This document shows, in pieces, positions 15,620 through 23,807 of a stretch of 33,864 bases of DNA. The notes beneath the pieces are model-generated. The model made no database searches and was not told the DNA's origin. It saw only the letters and a list, made by a program, of their open reading frames with translations. Made by a program: the position numbers and the translations under genes. Origin of the DNA: Alphaproteobacteria bacterium (GTDB taxonomy: Bacteria > Pseudomonadota > Alphaproteobacteria > UBA9655); assembly GCA_013287665.1 (NCBI GenBank), contig JABDDK010000015.1:1-33864 (forward strand), in the 5' to 3' direction. Within the stretch, counting starts at the first letter, position 1. Every line of letters begins with the position of its first letter.

Positions 15620-16745
15620 AATAATGACAGTTGTTGGAACGCGTCCAGAAATTTTAAAAATGGCACGTGTCATCAATGAATTTGACAAATATACAAATCA
15701 TATATTGGTTCATACAGGGCAAAATTATGATTATGAGCTCAATCAAATATTCTTTGACGAATTGGGCATTCGTAAACCGGATTATTTTTTGGATGCAGCC
15801 GGGTCATCTGCTGCAAAAACAATCGCACAGGTCATAGACAAATCGGATACAGTTTTTGAAAAAGAACGTCCAGATGCTGTTCTTATCTATGGAGACACAA
15901 ATTCAGCCCTGTCAGCCATATCAGCAAAGCGGTTGAAAATTCCCGTTTTTCATATGGAAGCTGGTAATCGGTGCTTTGATCAAAGAGTTCCCGAAGAACT
16001 CAATCGGAAAATAGTAGACCACATTAGTGATATTAATATGGTTCTGACCGAACATGCGCGAAGGTACTTGATCGCGGAAGGCCTTCCCCCTGAGAGAATT
16101 ATAAAAACGGGTTCTCACATGGAAGAGGTTTTAGATTACTATATGCCTCAAATTAAGGAATCAAAAGTCCTTGAAGAGCTTAATCTTGAACCAAAAGGTT
16201 ATTTCATTGTCAGTGCACACCGTGAAGAGAATGTAGACGACGTCAAGAATCTTCAGAACTTCTTGGATAGTTTAGAAGCTCTAGTCAATGAATTTAATTT
16301 ACCAGTTCTTGTGTCAACCCATCCTCGGACAAAAGATCGTCTCGATAAACTCGGGCTTGATGGCAAATTCAATGACAAGATTCGCTTTTTAAAACCCTTT
16401 GGCTTTCTTGCCTATATCAAACTTCAAATGGAAGCCTTTTGTACATTATCCGATAGTGGAACCATCACAGAAGAATCATCCCTCTTAAATTTCCCAGCCA
16501 TTACAATCCGGAATGCTCATGAAAGGCCAGAGGGAATGGATGAAGGCACGCTTATTATGAGTGGGCTTTTACCAGAACGCGTTGTGAACGCAGTTAAGGC
16601 AGTCACCGATCAACATCAACGGATGGGGAATGTAAGAAAAATTGTTCCGGATTATCAAGCAGGCATGGTATCTGTAAAAGTCTTACGAATAGTGAAAAGT
16701 TACATCGATTATATTAATCGTGTTGTATGGCAAAAAGGGCTTTAA
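15612..16745 (+). CDS. wecB: UDP-N-acetylhexosamine 2-epimerase, WecB family (WbvD/WbjD/FnlC branch)
   Basis: A 377-residue non-hydrolysing 2-epimerase. Motifs: VVGTRPEILKMA (N-terminal UDP region), HTGQNYDYELNQIFF, EAGNRCFDQRVPEELNRK (catalytic and nucleotide loop) and LSDSGTITEESSLL followed by RNAHERPEGMDEG near the C-terminus. The RNAHERPEGMDEG block recalls the WbjD/FnlC/CapG branch more than the WecB that makes ManNAc. In context it would carry out the last step, C-2 epimerisation of UDP-6-deoxy-L-hexosamine, giving UDP-L-QuiNAc if the reductase is WbvR-like, or UDP-L-FucNAc if it is not. AGGAG eight bases upstream fixes the start inside the end of the dehydratase gene. The symbol names the protein family, not the enterobacterial common antigen function. 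Confidence 0.88.
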   Translation: MLKIMTVVGTRPEILKMARVINEFDKYTNHILVHTGQNYDYELNQIFFDELGIRKPDYFLDAAGSSAAKTIAQVIDKSDTVFEKERPDAVLIYGDTNSALSAISAKRLKIPVFHMEAGNRCFDQRVPEELNRKIVDHISDINMVLTEHARRYLIAEGLPPERIIKTGSHMEEVLDYYMPQIKESKVLEELNLEPKGYFIVSAHREENVDDVKNLQNFLDSLEALVNEFNLPVLVSTHPRTKDRLDKLGLDGKFNDKIRFLKPFGFLAYIKLQMEAFCTLSDSGTITEESSLLNFPAITIRNAHERPEGMDEGTLIMSGLLPERVVNAVKAVTDQHQRMGNVRKIVPDYQAGMVSVKVLRIVKSYIDYINRVVWQKGL

Positions 16746-16746
16746 A

Positions 16747-17565
16747 GTGAACCAGTTAAAATCTATGAAAAATGTGATAAGGTTATTTTATAACCATCGA
16801 ACACTCATATCTGAAATGATCAGAAGAGAAGTGTTTGGTCGTTATAGAGAGCAATTTGGGGGTCTTGCTTGGTCTTTTCTGAATCCCCTCATCATGCTTG
16901 GCATTTATACCTTTTTCTTTTCTATTGTCTTTAAAGCCCGTTGGGCGGGAACGATTAGAGAGTCGCACCTTGACTTTGCCCTCATCTTATTTGCTGGCTT
17001 AATTACATATGGATTCCTTGCGGAATGTTTGAGTCGAGCCCCTCACCTCATTATTTCGAATGTGAACTTTGTCAAAAAGATAGTCTTTCCCCTTGAGGTT
17101 CTGCCAGGAATTGCCATGGGTTCAGCCTTATTTCATGCCTGCATCAGCTTTTCGACCTTGATATTAGCACAAATCGTGATGTCAGGAAGCTTGCCTTGGA
17201 CAATCATTTTTCTACCCGTCATTATGCTCCCTTTAATGATAATGACTTTAGGTTTTACATGGTTCATATCTGCAACCGGTGTGTACATTCGTGATATTAG
17301 CCAGATTGTAGGATTTTTATTGCCCATCCTTATGTTTGTGTCACCCATATTTTGTCCCGTTTCAGCCTTTCCAGAGCGATTTCAACCCTTTCTTTTTTTG
17401 AACCCCCTAACCTTTCCTGTAGAAGAAATAAGAAATATAGTGATATTTGGAAATTTGCCACACTGGAAGGGCTTAGCCATATATTATTTGATCAGTCTCG
17501 TTATCGCACATCTAGGACTTTCCTGGTTTCAAAAGACAAGAAGTGGATTTGCAGATGTCCTCTAA
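16747..17565 (+). CDS. wzm: Polysaccharide ABC exporter permease Wzm
   Basis: A 272-residue ABC-2-type integral membrane protein with about six transmembrane helices. The N-terminal amphipathic segment LISEMIRREVFGRYREQFGG is the usual entry motif of Wzm/KpsM permeases, and the NPLTFPVEEIRN block near the end is also characteristic. GTG at 16747 is chosen because AAAGGGC lies eight bases upstream and it starts just after the epimerase stop; ATG at 16765 has no ribosome binding site. It overlaps the ATPase gene by 11 bases, so transporter subunits are co-translated. It should move a lipid-linked polysaccharide across the inner membrane in one piece. Confidence 0.9.
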   Translation: MNQLKSMKNVIRLFYNHRTLISEMIRREVFGRYREQFGGLAWSFLNPLIMLGIYTFFFSIVFKARWAGTIRESHLDFALILFAGLITYGFLAECLSRAPHLIISNVNFVKKIVFPLEVLPGIAMGSALFHACISFSTLILAQIVMSGSLPWTIIFLPVIMLPLMIMTLGFTWFISATGVYIRDISQIVGFLLPILMFVSPIFCPVSAFPERFQPFLFLNPLTFPVEEIRNIVIFGNLPHWKGLAIYYLISLVIAHLGLSWFQKTRSGFADVL

Positions 17566-18901
17566 TAACATAGTCCTCTCTGCACACAATGTCGGCAAGT
17601 GTTTTTATATGTATGATCGCCCTGCGGATCGCCTTAAAGACCTTATAGCCCCTAAACTTAGTTTTATTCCCAGTCTTAATAAGAGAAAATTCCACACAGA
17701 ATTCTGGGCATTGAAAGATGTCTCTTTTGAAGTTGGCAAGGGTGAATGTGTTGGAATTATTGGGCAGAACGGAAGTGGCAAGAGCACACTCCTTCAGATC
17801 ATTGCAGGGACAATGACTCCTACTACCGGTCATGTTGATGTGCAAGGCAAGGTTACAGCTCTTCTCGAGCTCGGATCTGGTTTTAACCCTGACTTTACAG
17901 GGAGAGAAAACGTCTACCTCAATGGTTGCCTGCTTGGACTTACCCGAACAGAGATCGACGAGAAGTTTGATTGGATTGCGAGCTTTGCAGACATTGGCCC
18001 TCACCTTGAGCAAGCCGTAAAAACATACTCAAGCGGTATGATGCTTCGTCTTGCCTTTGCAGTCCAAGCCGCGATCGATTCACAACTTTTAATTGTCGAT
18101 GAGGCTTTAGCTGTTGGAGATGCTCGCTTCCAACTCAAATGTTTCAAGCGCCTGGAAGAATTAAAAAATAGCGGGACGACAATTTTATTTGTATCACATG
18201 CTACTGAGCTCGTAAGATCCTTATGTAGTCGAGGCCTTCTCCTTAATGGAGGAGATGTTATTTATTGGGGAGATGCAAAAGTAGCGACAACAAAGTATTT
18301 TGACATTCTATTCCCTGAAGAAAAGGGAACTGAGACAATTCATGAAGTAGAAACAAACACTCAAACGTTTTCTAACGACTCAAACGATCCTTCTGCCTAT
18401 TGCCTAACCTTAGGCCTATCTGATCTTCAGGGTGAGCGATTCGGTATCGGGGGAGCAGACTTAATTTCAGTAAACATTCTCGGATTAGATAAGCCGAACA
18501 TCCTTGTTGGTCAACGTCAACTTAATGTGAAATGTCAGTTTTCATGGGATATTGAGTTTGTTAAAGATCTTATAAAAAAAGAAAATTATGAGAAGAACAT
18601 TACTCTTGGTATATCACTCTGTGATAACATGGGGCGATACTTATTTGGCTGTAATGGCTTCGATAATTATGTCCATATAGATGTTGAAAATAAAGGCAAG
18701 AGTACTGTTGAATTCAAAGTAAAAATCCCCTATCTTACGCCTGGAACTTATTTTTGCACTATAGCAATCGCCGTAGGAAATCAAAAACACCACGCTCAGC
18801 TTAAGTGGTACGATTGTGCAATTCAACTTCAAGTTCAAGAGAGTTCGAATAATGTCTATGGCGTTTTTGCAATCGATTATGAAATGAAAAAGGTGGCTTA
18901 A
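17555..18901 (+). CDS. wzt: Polysaccharide ABC exporter ATPase Wzt with C-terminal carbohydrate-binding domain
   Basis: A 448-residue ATPase of the O-antigen/capsule exporter class. Walker A is GQNGSGKST (70-78), signature YSSGMMLRLAFA (about 158-169), Walker B LLIVDEALAVGD (178-189) and switch His FVSHA. After a linker, residues about 265-445 form a beta-rich extension (TLGLSDLQGERFGIGGADLI ... LTPGTYFCTIAIAVG) matching the Wzt C-terminal domain. In Escherichia coli O9a and similar systems this domain recognises the modified non-reducing end of the finished chain before export. Start: ATG at 17555; a GTG four codons earlier is possible. The next gene encodes a double methyltransferase only one base after the stop, which fits a terminator-exporter pair. 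Confidence 0.9.
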   Translation: MSSNNIVLSAHNVGKCFYMYDRPADRLKDLIAPKLSFIPSLNKRKFHTEFWALKDVSFEVGKGECVGIIGQNGSGKSTLLQIIAGTMTPTTGHVDVQGKVTALLELGSGFNPDFTGRENVYLNGCLLGLTRTEIDEKFDWIASFADIGPHLEQAVKTYSSGMMLRLAFAVQAAIDSQLLIVDEALAVGDARFQLKCFKRLEELKNSGTTILFVSHATELVRSLCSRGLLLNGGDVIYWGDAKVATTKYFDILFPEEKGTETIHEVETNTQTFSNDSNDPSAYCLTLGLSDLQGERFGIGGADLISVNILGLDKPNILVGQRQLNVKCQFSWDIEFVKDLIKKENYEKNITLGISLCDNMGRYLFGCNGFDNYVHIDVENKGKSTVEFKVKIPYLTPGTYFCTIAIAVGNQKHHAQLKWYDCAIQLQVQESSNNVYGVFAIDYEMKKVA

Positions 18902-18902
18902 A

Positions 18903-20411
18903 ATGAACGAACTACAAAAGTTAATTTTTAATGAGGGTGAAAGATTAATTCCCTATGTATCACACAATGAAGATGAATTGATACGCCATCGAAGTTCATA
19001 TGTTTTTTTTCATCAAGTTATTCTTGCTGACCTGAACCAGAAGAAAAAAAATAAATCTCCACTCAGAATTGTAGATTTAGGTTTTGGTACTGGTTATGGA
19101 TGCACAATCTTAAGCAACTTACCCAATAGTAGTGTCGTCGGAGTTGACATCTCTGAAGAATGTGAGAAATTTGCCCGCATATATTATCCTCGATCTAACG
19201 TTAATTATATTATTGAGGATTTAGCAACATATATCCCAAAAATGGAAACTTTTGATTATGCTGTTTCCAGAGGTGTTCTAGAGCATGTCCCCGATGGTTT
19301 GAATGTTATAAAAGACATTAAATTCCGTAACCGCGTCATGATTGATGTCCCTTATGATGAAATTCCAGGCAATGAACACCATGTTATTACCGGAATTAAA
19401 GAGGATGCTTTTAACCACCTAGAAAACTGCGAATTATTTTATGAATCTCTCGATGGTACCATTTATGACGAATCTACTCGTCCCGAAAGCGCTAATATGA
19501 TAATGGCCGTCATTAGTGACCCCCAACTTCCTAAGGTCAGCAGTTTATTCCAATTTCCTATCCCACCCGTTATAACGGATGATCTAGAAAATAACGAGCA
19601 TGGCACCTCAGACAATAATAAATTCTATTTTAATCAAGCAGAACAATTATTAAAAAGAGTTGAAGAAGTTGTAGAGACAACTGATGTCGTTGCAGATATC
19701 GGTTGTGGGATTGCACCCATGGTTTACTTCCAACCAAAACTACATTTAATGATTGACCCGTGGCAAGAGTACACAGATATTTTGTCTCATCGTCATGCGG
19801 ATGACAAATCAATTATTGTTCTGCGTGCTACAGCTCTTGAGGCCCTCCGTTCATTTGGAGATAAGTCAGTCGACACTATTTTTCTTCTCGATGTCATTGA
19901 ACACATGGAAAAGGACGAAGGTTTTGACGTTATTAAAGAAGCGGAACGTGTTGCACGTCAACAAATTATAGTATTTACCCCACTTGGTTTTATGTCTCAG
20001 GAAATGGAACTCGATGAAAAGGACGGATGGGGTCTTTCTGGAACAGTCGTCCAAACTCATAAATCTGGATGGACACCAGAGGACTTTTCTTCTGATTGGT
20101 TGTTTTATATTTGTAAAACGTTCCACAAAGTAGATCACAAAGGAGTCACATTAGAGGTACCCCATGGCGCGTTTTTTGCTATAAAAAACATAAGAGACAA
20201 AAGCGTTGCTGCCCCTAAAATCATGTCAGATATTCGCCGTTACACCCAACTGGAGTTGCATTACCAAAAATGGCAGGAAGATTATCAAAGAATGCAGGAA
20301 GATTATCAGGCAATAACCATTCAATATCAAAAACTGATGTCTGAGAATAGTCTACTTAAATCCTTGTTAATCATTAGAGTCTTGCGTAAATTAAAGCTAA
20401 TTAAAATATAA
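18903..20411 (+). CDS. Tandem SAM-methyltransferase with C-terminal coiled coil; candidate chain terminator
   Basis: A 502-residue protein with two class I methyltransferase domains. The first has motif I VDLGFGTGYG (57-66) and SRGVLEHVPDG; the second has VADIGCGIAP (263-272) and LLDVIEHME. Residues about 443-490 form a probable coiled coil built from repeated YQ-containing segments (YQKWQEDYQRMQEDYQAI), ending in a basic-hydrophobic tail (LLIIRVLRKLKLIKI) that could touch the membrane. In WbdD-type terminators a methyltransferase (with kinase) caps the O-chain and a coiled coil measures its length. Here no kinase domain is visible, so capping would be by methylation alone. It starts one base after wzt with AGGTGG upstream. 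Alternatively it methylates internal sugars. Confidence 0.75.
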   Translation: MNELQKLIFNEGERLIPYVSHNEDELIRHRSSYVFFHQVILADLNQKKKNKSPLRIVDLGFGTGYGCTILSNLPNSSVVGVDISEECEKFARIYYPRSNVNYIIEDLATYIPKMETFDYAVSRGVLEHVPDGLNVIKDIKFRNRVMIDVPYDEIPGNEHHVITGIKEDAFNHLENCELFYESLDGTIYDESTRPESANMIMAVISDPQLPKVSSLFQFPIPPVITDDLENNEHGTSDNNKFYFNQAEQLLKRVEEVVETTDVVADIGCGIAPMVYFQPKLHLMIDPWQEYTDILSHRHADDKSIIVLRATALEALRSFGDKSVDTIFLLDVIEHMEKDEGFDVIKEAERVARQQIIVFTPLGFMSQEMELDEKDGWGLSGTVVQTHKSGWTPEDFSSDWLFYICKTFHKVDHKGVTLEVPHGAFFAIKNIRDKSVAAPKIMSDIRRYTQLELHYQKWQEDYQRMQEDYQAITIQYQKLMSENSLLKSLLIIRVLRKLKLIKI

Positions 20412-20420
20412 TGATATTTT
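20403..20420 (+). terminator. AT-only hairpin at the end of the double-methyltransferase gene
   Basis: AAAATAT-aatg-ATATTTT is a perfect 7-bp inverted repeat straddling the stop codon (20409-20411), followed some 11 bases later by a run of six T. The stem has no G-C pair, so it is unlikely to be a strong terminator; the 75-bp gap that follows is the longest in this part of the operon up to the parS gap. Confidence 0.2.
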
Positions 20421-20486
20421 ATCAACTTATATTTTTTCATGATATGAGAAGTTTTTAACTAATTATTTGTGAGTTAGGATGTGGCA

Positions 20487-21746
20487 ATGAACATTTTACA
20501 AATCAATGGCTACGAAACTCCCGGAGCTCGTTTTCATGGTCTGGCCATTACTCCTTTATTAAAAAAGCATGGAGTTGAGTCACAGCATTTTGCTTGGAGG
20601 AAAGATACGAATAACCCTGATATTTTAAGCTTTAAAAGTATACACGAGAAAATATCTCATAAGATTTATCAGAAAACAGAAGATCTTCTCTCTCTTCAAT
20701 CCGTGATCTATCCGTATGCACGCAAAATAATGGCTTTGCCCGCCTTTAAACAAGCAGATCTTATTCATCTTCACATCATCCATTCTGGTTTCTTCAGTCT
20801 ACGGCATTTACCCGAACTTACAAAACAAAAGCCCACCGTTTGGACGCTGCACGATCCTTGGGCCTTAACAGGACATTGCATACATCCCTTTGAGTGTGAT
20901 CGTTGGAAAATAGGGTGTGGCAGTTGTCCTGATCTTAAAACTCCCTTTTCGATGAGACGTGATAATACGAAATTTCAATTTTCCTATAAAAAAGAATCTT
21001 ACGAAAATTCTGATCTGGATATTGTTGTTGCATCAAAGTGGATGAAAGACATGGTTGAGGCTTCCCCTATGTTGAGGAATGCTCATGTTCACGTCATCCC
21101 TTTCGGTTTAGATCTTACTTATTTTAGTCCATTAGATTCAAAAAAAGCACGGATGCGTTTCGGTATCCCAGAGGAGGCAATTGTCCTTAGTTTTAGAGCT
21201 GAAGATGAACCATTCAAGGGCTTATCCTATATTATAGAAGCTCTTGAAAAATTAAAAGGAAATGACCCGATCTACCTCCTGACATTAAGTAGTGCCCGTC
21301 TTAAAAAAAGAGTATCAAACCGCTTTCAGATTGTTGAATTAGGGTGGGTCTATGATCAAGAAATTGTACGTGATGTTTACAGGGCCTGCGATATTTTTTT
21401 AATGCCATCTCTTGCTGAATCTTTCGGAATGATGGCTGTTGAGGCAATGGCATGTGAAAAACCTGTTATTGTATTTGAAGGTACCGCATTACCGGATGTT
21501 ACCTTTGCTCCCGAAGTCGGAATTGCAGTGCCAAATCGGGACTCTCATGCCCTTTCTGAAGCTATACAGAGATTGATTGATCATCCAGAAGAACGGATAG
21601 AAAGAGGTAAGAAATGTCGTGAAATTGCTGAAAAGGTATACAGTGAAAAGGCACACGTCCAAGCTATGGTGAATCTCTATAAAGATGTCTTGAACAAAAG
21701 CAAGAATAAGAATAGAAGCAAAAATATTAAGGTTTTTGGTAAATGA
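20487..21746 (+). CDS. GT4-family glycosyltransferase
   Basis: A 419-residue GT-B retaining glycosyltransferase. The N-terminal half contains WTLHDPWALTGHCIHPFECD and a GCGSCPD motif, found in a subset of GT4 enzymes of exopolysaccharide and O-antigen clusters (the TGHC plus Cys cluster). The C-terminal half has the nucleotide-sugar motif FLMPSLAESFGMMAVEAMAC with the E-x7-E pair. ATG at 20487 is chosen over GTG at 20481 because AGGAT then sits eight bases upstream. It is overlapped at its end by the next gene (ATGA). Adds one sugar to the operon's glycan; donor and linkage unknown. Confidence 0.85.
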   Translation: MNILQINGYETPGARFHGLAITPLLKKHGVESQHFAWRKDTNNPDILSFKSIHEKISHKIYQKTEDLLSLQSVIYPYARKIMALPAFKQADLIHLHIIHSGFFSLRHLPELTKQKPTVWTLHDPWALTGHCIHPFECDRWKIGCGSCPDLKTPFSMRRDNTKFQFSYKKESYENSDLDIVVASKWMKDMVEASPMLRNAHVHVIPFGLDLTYFSPLDSKKARMRFGIPEEAIVLSFRAEDEPFKGLSYIIEALEKLKGNDPIYLLTLSSARLKKRVSNRFQIVELGWVYDQEIVRDVYRACDIFLMPSLAESFGMMAVEAMACEKPVIVFEGTALPDVTFAPEVGIAVPNRDSHALSEAIQRLIDHPEERIERGKKCREIAEKVYSEKAHVQAMVNLYKDVLNKSKNKNRSKNIKVFGK

Positions 21747-22963
21747 CATCTGAAAAGATTTTGATTCTCAGTTATGCTTTTCCCCCTTTAAAAGTACAGA
21801 TGACTCCTATTGTTACCAAGCACTTAGAAGTGTTTACTAAACTGGGCTATGAAGTCGATGTCGTAAGTTGTGATGCGTCGACCTTTTGGTTTGGTATAGA
21901 TAATAGTTTAAGTTCTTTTGCTTCCAAAAAAGTCTCAAATTTATACCTTGTTGAGTCAACATTTAATTTAAGTAACTTACTGCTTAATAAATTAATTTTT
22001 TCAAACACTTTTGCACTCAAAATGAGGCAGCTACATTCTGCTTCTTTGAAATATCTAAAAAAAATGGACTTATCAAAATACAATGCGGTTATTACTTTTT
22101 CACCCTTTAATACTGTGAATAGAGTCATGATTGATCTCAAAAAACAACAACCAGACATTCCATGGATTGCACAGTTTAGTGATCCATGGGCGAGGAATCC
22201 TCTAGAAAAGAAGAAAATCGTTAACCTGTGGAATGCTTATTTTGAGCCAAAGGCAGTTAAAGCTGCAGATGCAATCATTCACTGCACGCCCTATTCTTTG
22301 GATCTGATGTTACAAGGAAACCTTAGAAAGTATAAAAATAAAGGATATGTGATCCCTCACTTTTTTGTGGAAGAACTCTATCCAAAGAGACCAAAAGTCA
22401 AGAATGACCTCATTACTTTAAGGTTTTTAGGGACTCTCTTTGATAATCGTAACCCAGGGTCTTTTTTTAAGGCTCTCGATCTCATGTTGAGCCGGCGCCC
22501 CGATTTAAAGGAAAAAATATCCATCGAACTCATCGGCAGTGTTCCAGAAAATATGCTAAATATCAATGAGTTAACGTCTATTCCTCCAGGGCTCATTAAA
22601 ACAATGGGAAGCGTGAGTTACATTGAATCTTTAGAGCTCATGTATGATGCGGATATCCTCCTCCTTATTGAAGCCGACGTTCATCAGAACGTTTTTTTTC
22701 CAAGTAAACTTATAGATTATTTAGGGGCTAACACACGAATTTTAGGATTGGTCTCATCCGGGGTCTCTAAAGATATTTGTGAAATGCTGAAAACATGGCA
22801 TGCCTCTCCTTCAGACGTTGTTGGTATCTCTCACAACCTTGAAGCCGCCATTGATGATGTAAAGCGACATCCCCTTTTTCGAGGATATGACGCCTCCATT
22901 AGAAACCAGTTCTCAGTCACAACAGCTGCAGCGCATTATGATGCGATTATCAAACATTTATAA
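21743..22963 (+). CDS. GT4-like glycosyltransferase
   Basis: A 406-residue protein with GT-B architecture. N-terminal motif ILILSYAFPPLKVQM, a central WIAQFSDPWARNPL segment often seen in GT4-like enzymes with an N-terminal GT4 fold, ADAIIHCTPYSLDLM, and a C-terminal domain with YIESLELMYDADILLLIEAD and FFPSKLIDYLGA. The E-x7-E motif of classical GT4 enzymes is not clear here, so the donor site may be atypical. Its start overlaps the previous stop in an ATGA arrangement. Its own stop codon forms the left edge of a 24-bp palindrome containing a parS sequence. Confidence 0.8.
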   Translation: MTSEKILILSYAFPPLKVQMTPIVTKHLEVFTKLGYEVDVVSCDASTFWFGIDNSLSSFASKKVSNLYLVESTFNLSNLLLNKLIFSNTFALKMRQLHSASLKYLKKMDLSKYNAVITFSPFNTVNRVMIDLKKQQPDIPWIAQFSDPWARNPLEKKKIVNLWNAYFEPKAVKAADAIIHCTPYSLDLMLQGNLRKYKNKGYVIPHFFVEELYPKRPKVKNDLITLRFLGTLFDNRNPGSFFKALDLMLSRRPDLKEKISIELIGSVPENMLNINELTSIPPGLIKTMGSVSYIESLELMYDADILLLIEADVHQNVFFPSKLIDYLGANTRILGLVSSGVSKDICEMLKTWHASPSDVVGISHNLEAAIDDVKRHPLFRGYDASIRNQFSVTTAAAHYDAIIKHL

Positions 22964-22985
22964 AATGTTTCACGTGAAACATTTT
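22962..22985. promoter_or_regulatory. parS: parS centromere site (ParB-binding palindrome)
   Basis: The 16-mer TGTTTCACGTGAAACA (22966-22981) is identical to the widely conserved bacterial chromosomal parS consensus bound by ParB. It is embedded in a perfect 24-bp palindrome (AAAA and TTTT flanks) that starts within the TAA stop of the preceding glycosyltransferase gene. Other CACGTG cores in the window (14820, 15117, 15664) lack the flanking arms. parS sites usually lie near the replication origin and near parAB; neither is in this window. A bidirectional terminator hairpin is the alternative reading, but exact identity with parS makes that less likely. Confidence 0.85.
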
Positions 22986-23013
22986 GAGGGTCAATCGATG
23001 GGAAAAAGACTAT

Positions 23014-23036
23014 TTTGTAAGAAAACGACTTACAAA
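23014..23036. repeat. 8-bp inverted repeat between parS and the methyltransferase gene
   Basis: TTTGTAAG (23014-23021) and CTTACAAA (23029-23036) form a perfect inverted repeat with a 7-base spacer, 54 bp before the next start codon. No T-run follows, so it is not an obvious terminator. CTTACA (23029-23034) followed after 17 bp by TATGGT (23052-23057) could be a weak promoter that would be covered by a protein bound to the repeat. Confidence 0.45.
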
Positions 23037-23090
23037 TGTAGAAGAATACTGTATGGTCTTTTTACAATACTAATATAGAAGGAAACAACA

Positions 23091-23798
23091 ATGTTCGTTA
23101 ACTTAGCAAAGAAAATTGCACGAAAATTGGGTTTAAATGCGAATAATGGAAATTATTCCAATGATTTAAAGGAAAAATTTTCAGAAGTTTATGACAAAAA
23201 TTTGTTCGAAGGAAAAAAATCCCGCTCCGGCGAAGGCTCTGACCATATTCAAACAGAGATCATTCGCCGCGAAATACCAAAGCTCATCAAGAAATATAAA
23301 ATTAAAACCTTTCTTGATGCTCCCTGTGGTGATTGGTATTGGATGAGCCAAGTTGATCTGGGAGTCGATACCTATTACGGGGCGGATATTGTTGAAACCA
23401 TGATTGAAAAAAATACAAAAGATTATGGAAATTCATCAACGATATTCAAATGCTTAAATCTGACAACCGATACTTTACCTGCAGTCGACCTCATCTTTTC
23501 AAGAGATTGTCTTGTCCATTTAAGCTATGAGGACGCCCTTAATATTCTCAAAAATTTCAAAAAATCAGGTGCTAAGTATCTTTTAACAACGACCTTTACA
23601 AATAGGGACAAAAATACTGACATGATTGATGAGAACGGCAATTCCCTTTTCTGGCGAACATTGAACATGCAACTCAGTCCCTTCAACTTTCCTGAACCGA
23701 TTCTTCTTATCAATGAAGGATGCACTGAAGATAATAATAATTACGCGGACAAATGTTTGGGATTATGGAATTTGAGTGATCTGACGCTCACCGAATAA
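23091..23798 (+). CDS. SAM-dependent methyltransferase-like protein
   Basis: A 235-residue protein. Motif I is FLDAPCGDWYWM (about residues 74-85), with ADIVETMIEKN as the acidic second strand and LIFSRDCLVHLSYEDAL as the motif-IV region, a variant seen in small methyltransferases of glycan loci. The N-terminal 60 residues carry a basic segment and an SxGEGSDH motif probably involved in substrate or cofactor binding. AAGGA eight bases upstream supports the start. It is separated from the upstream genes by the 127-bp parS gap and followed nine bases later by a glycosyltransferase. It probably O-methylates a sugar; this is inferred from context. Confidence 0.8.
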   Translation: MFVNLAKKIARKLGLNANNGNYSNDLKEKFSEVYDKNLFEGKKSRSGEGSDHIQTEIIRREIPKLIKKYKIKTFLDAPCGDWYWMSQVDLGVDTYYGADIVETMIEKNTKDYGNSSTIFKCLNLTTDTLPAVDLIFSRDCLVHLSYEDALNILKNFKKSGAKYLLTTTFTNRDKNTDMIDENGNSLFWRTLNMQLSPFNFPEPILLINEGCTEDNNNYADKCLGLWNLSDLTLTE

Positions 23799-23807
23799 AG
23801 TGATGTA

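Noticed and set aside
22962-22985. Reading the parS palindrome as an ordinary intrinsic terminator
   Set aside because: The palindrome has no loop and its 16-bp core is identical to parS; A and T flanks could still give some termination, but that is the weaker explanation.
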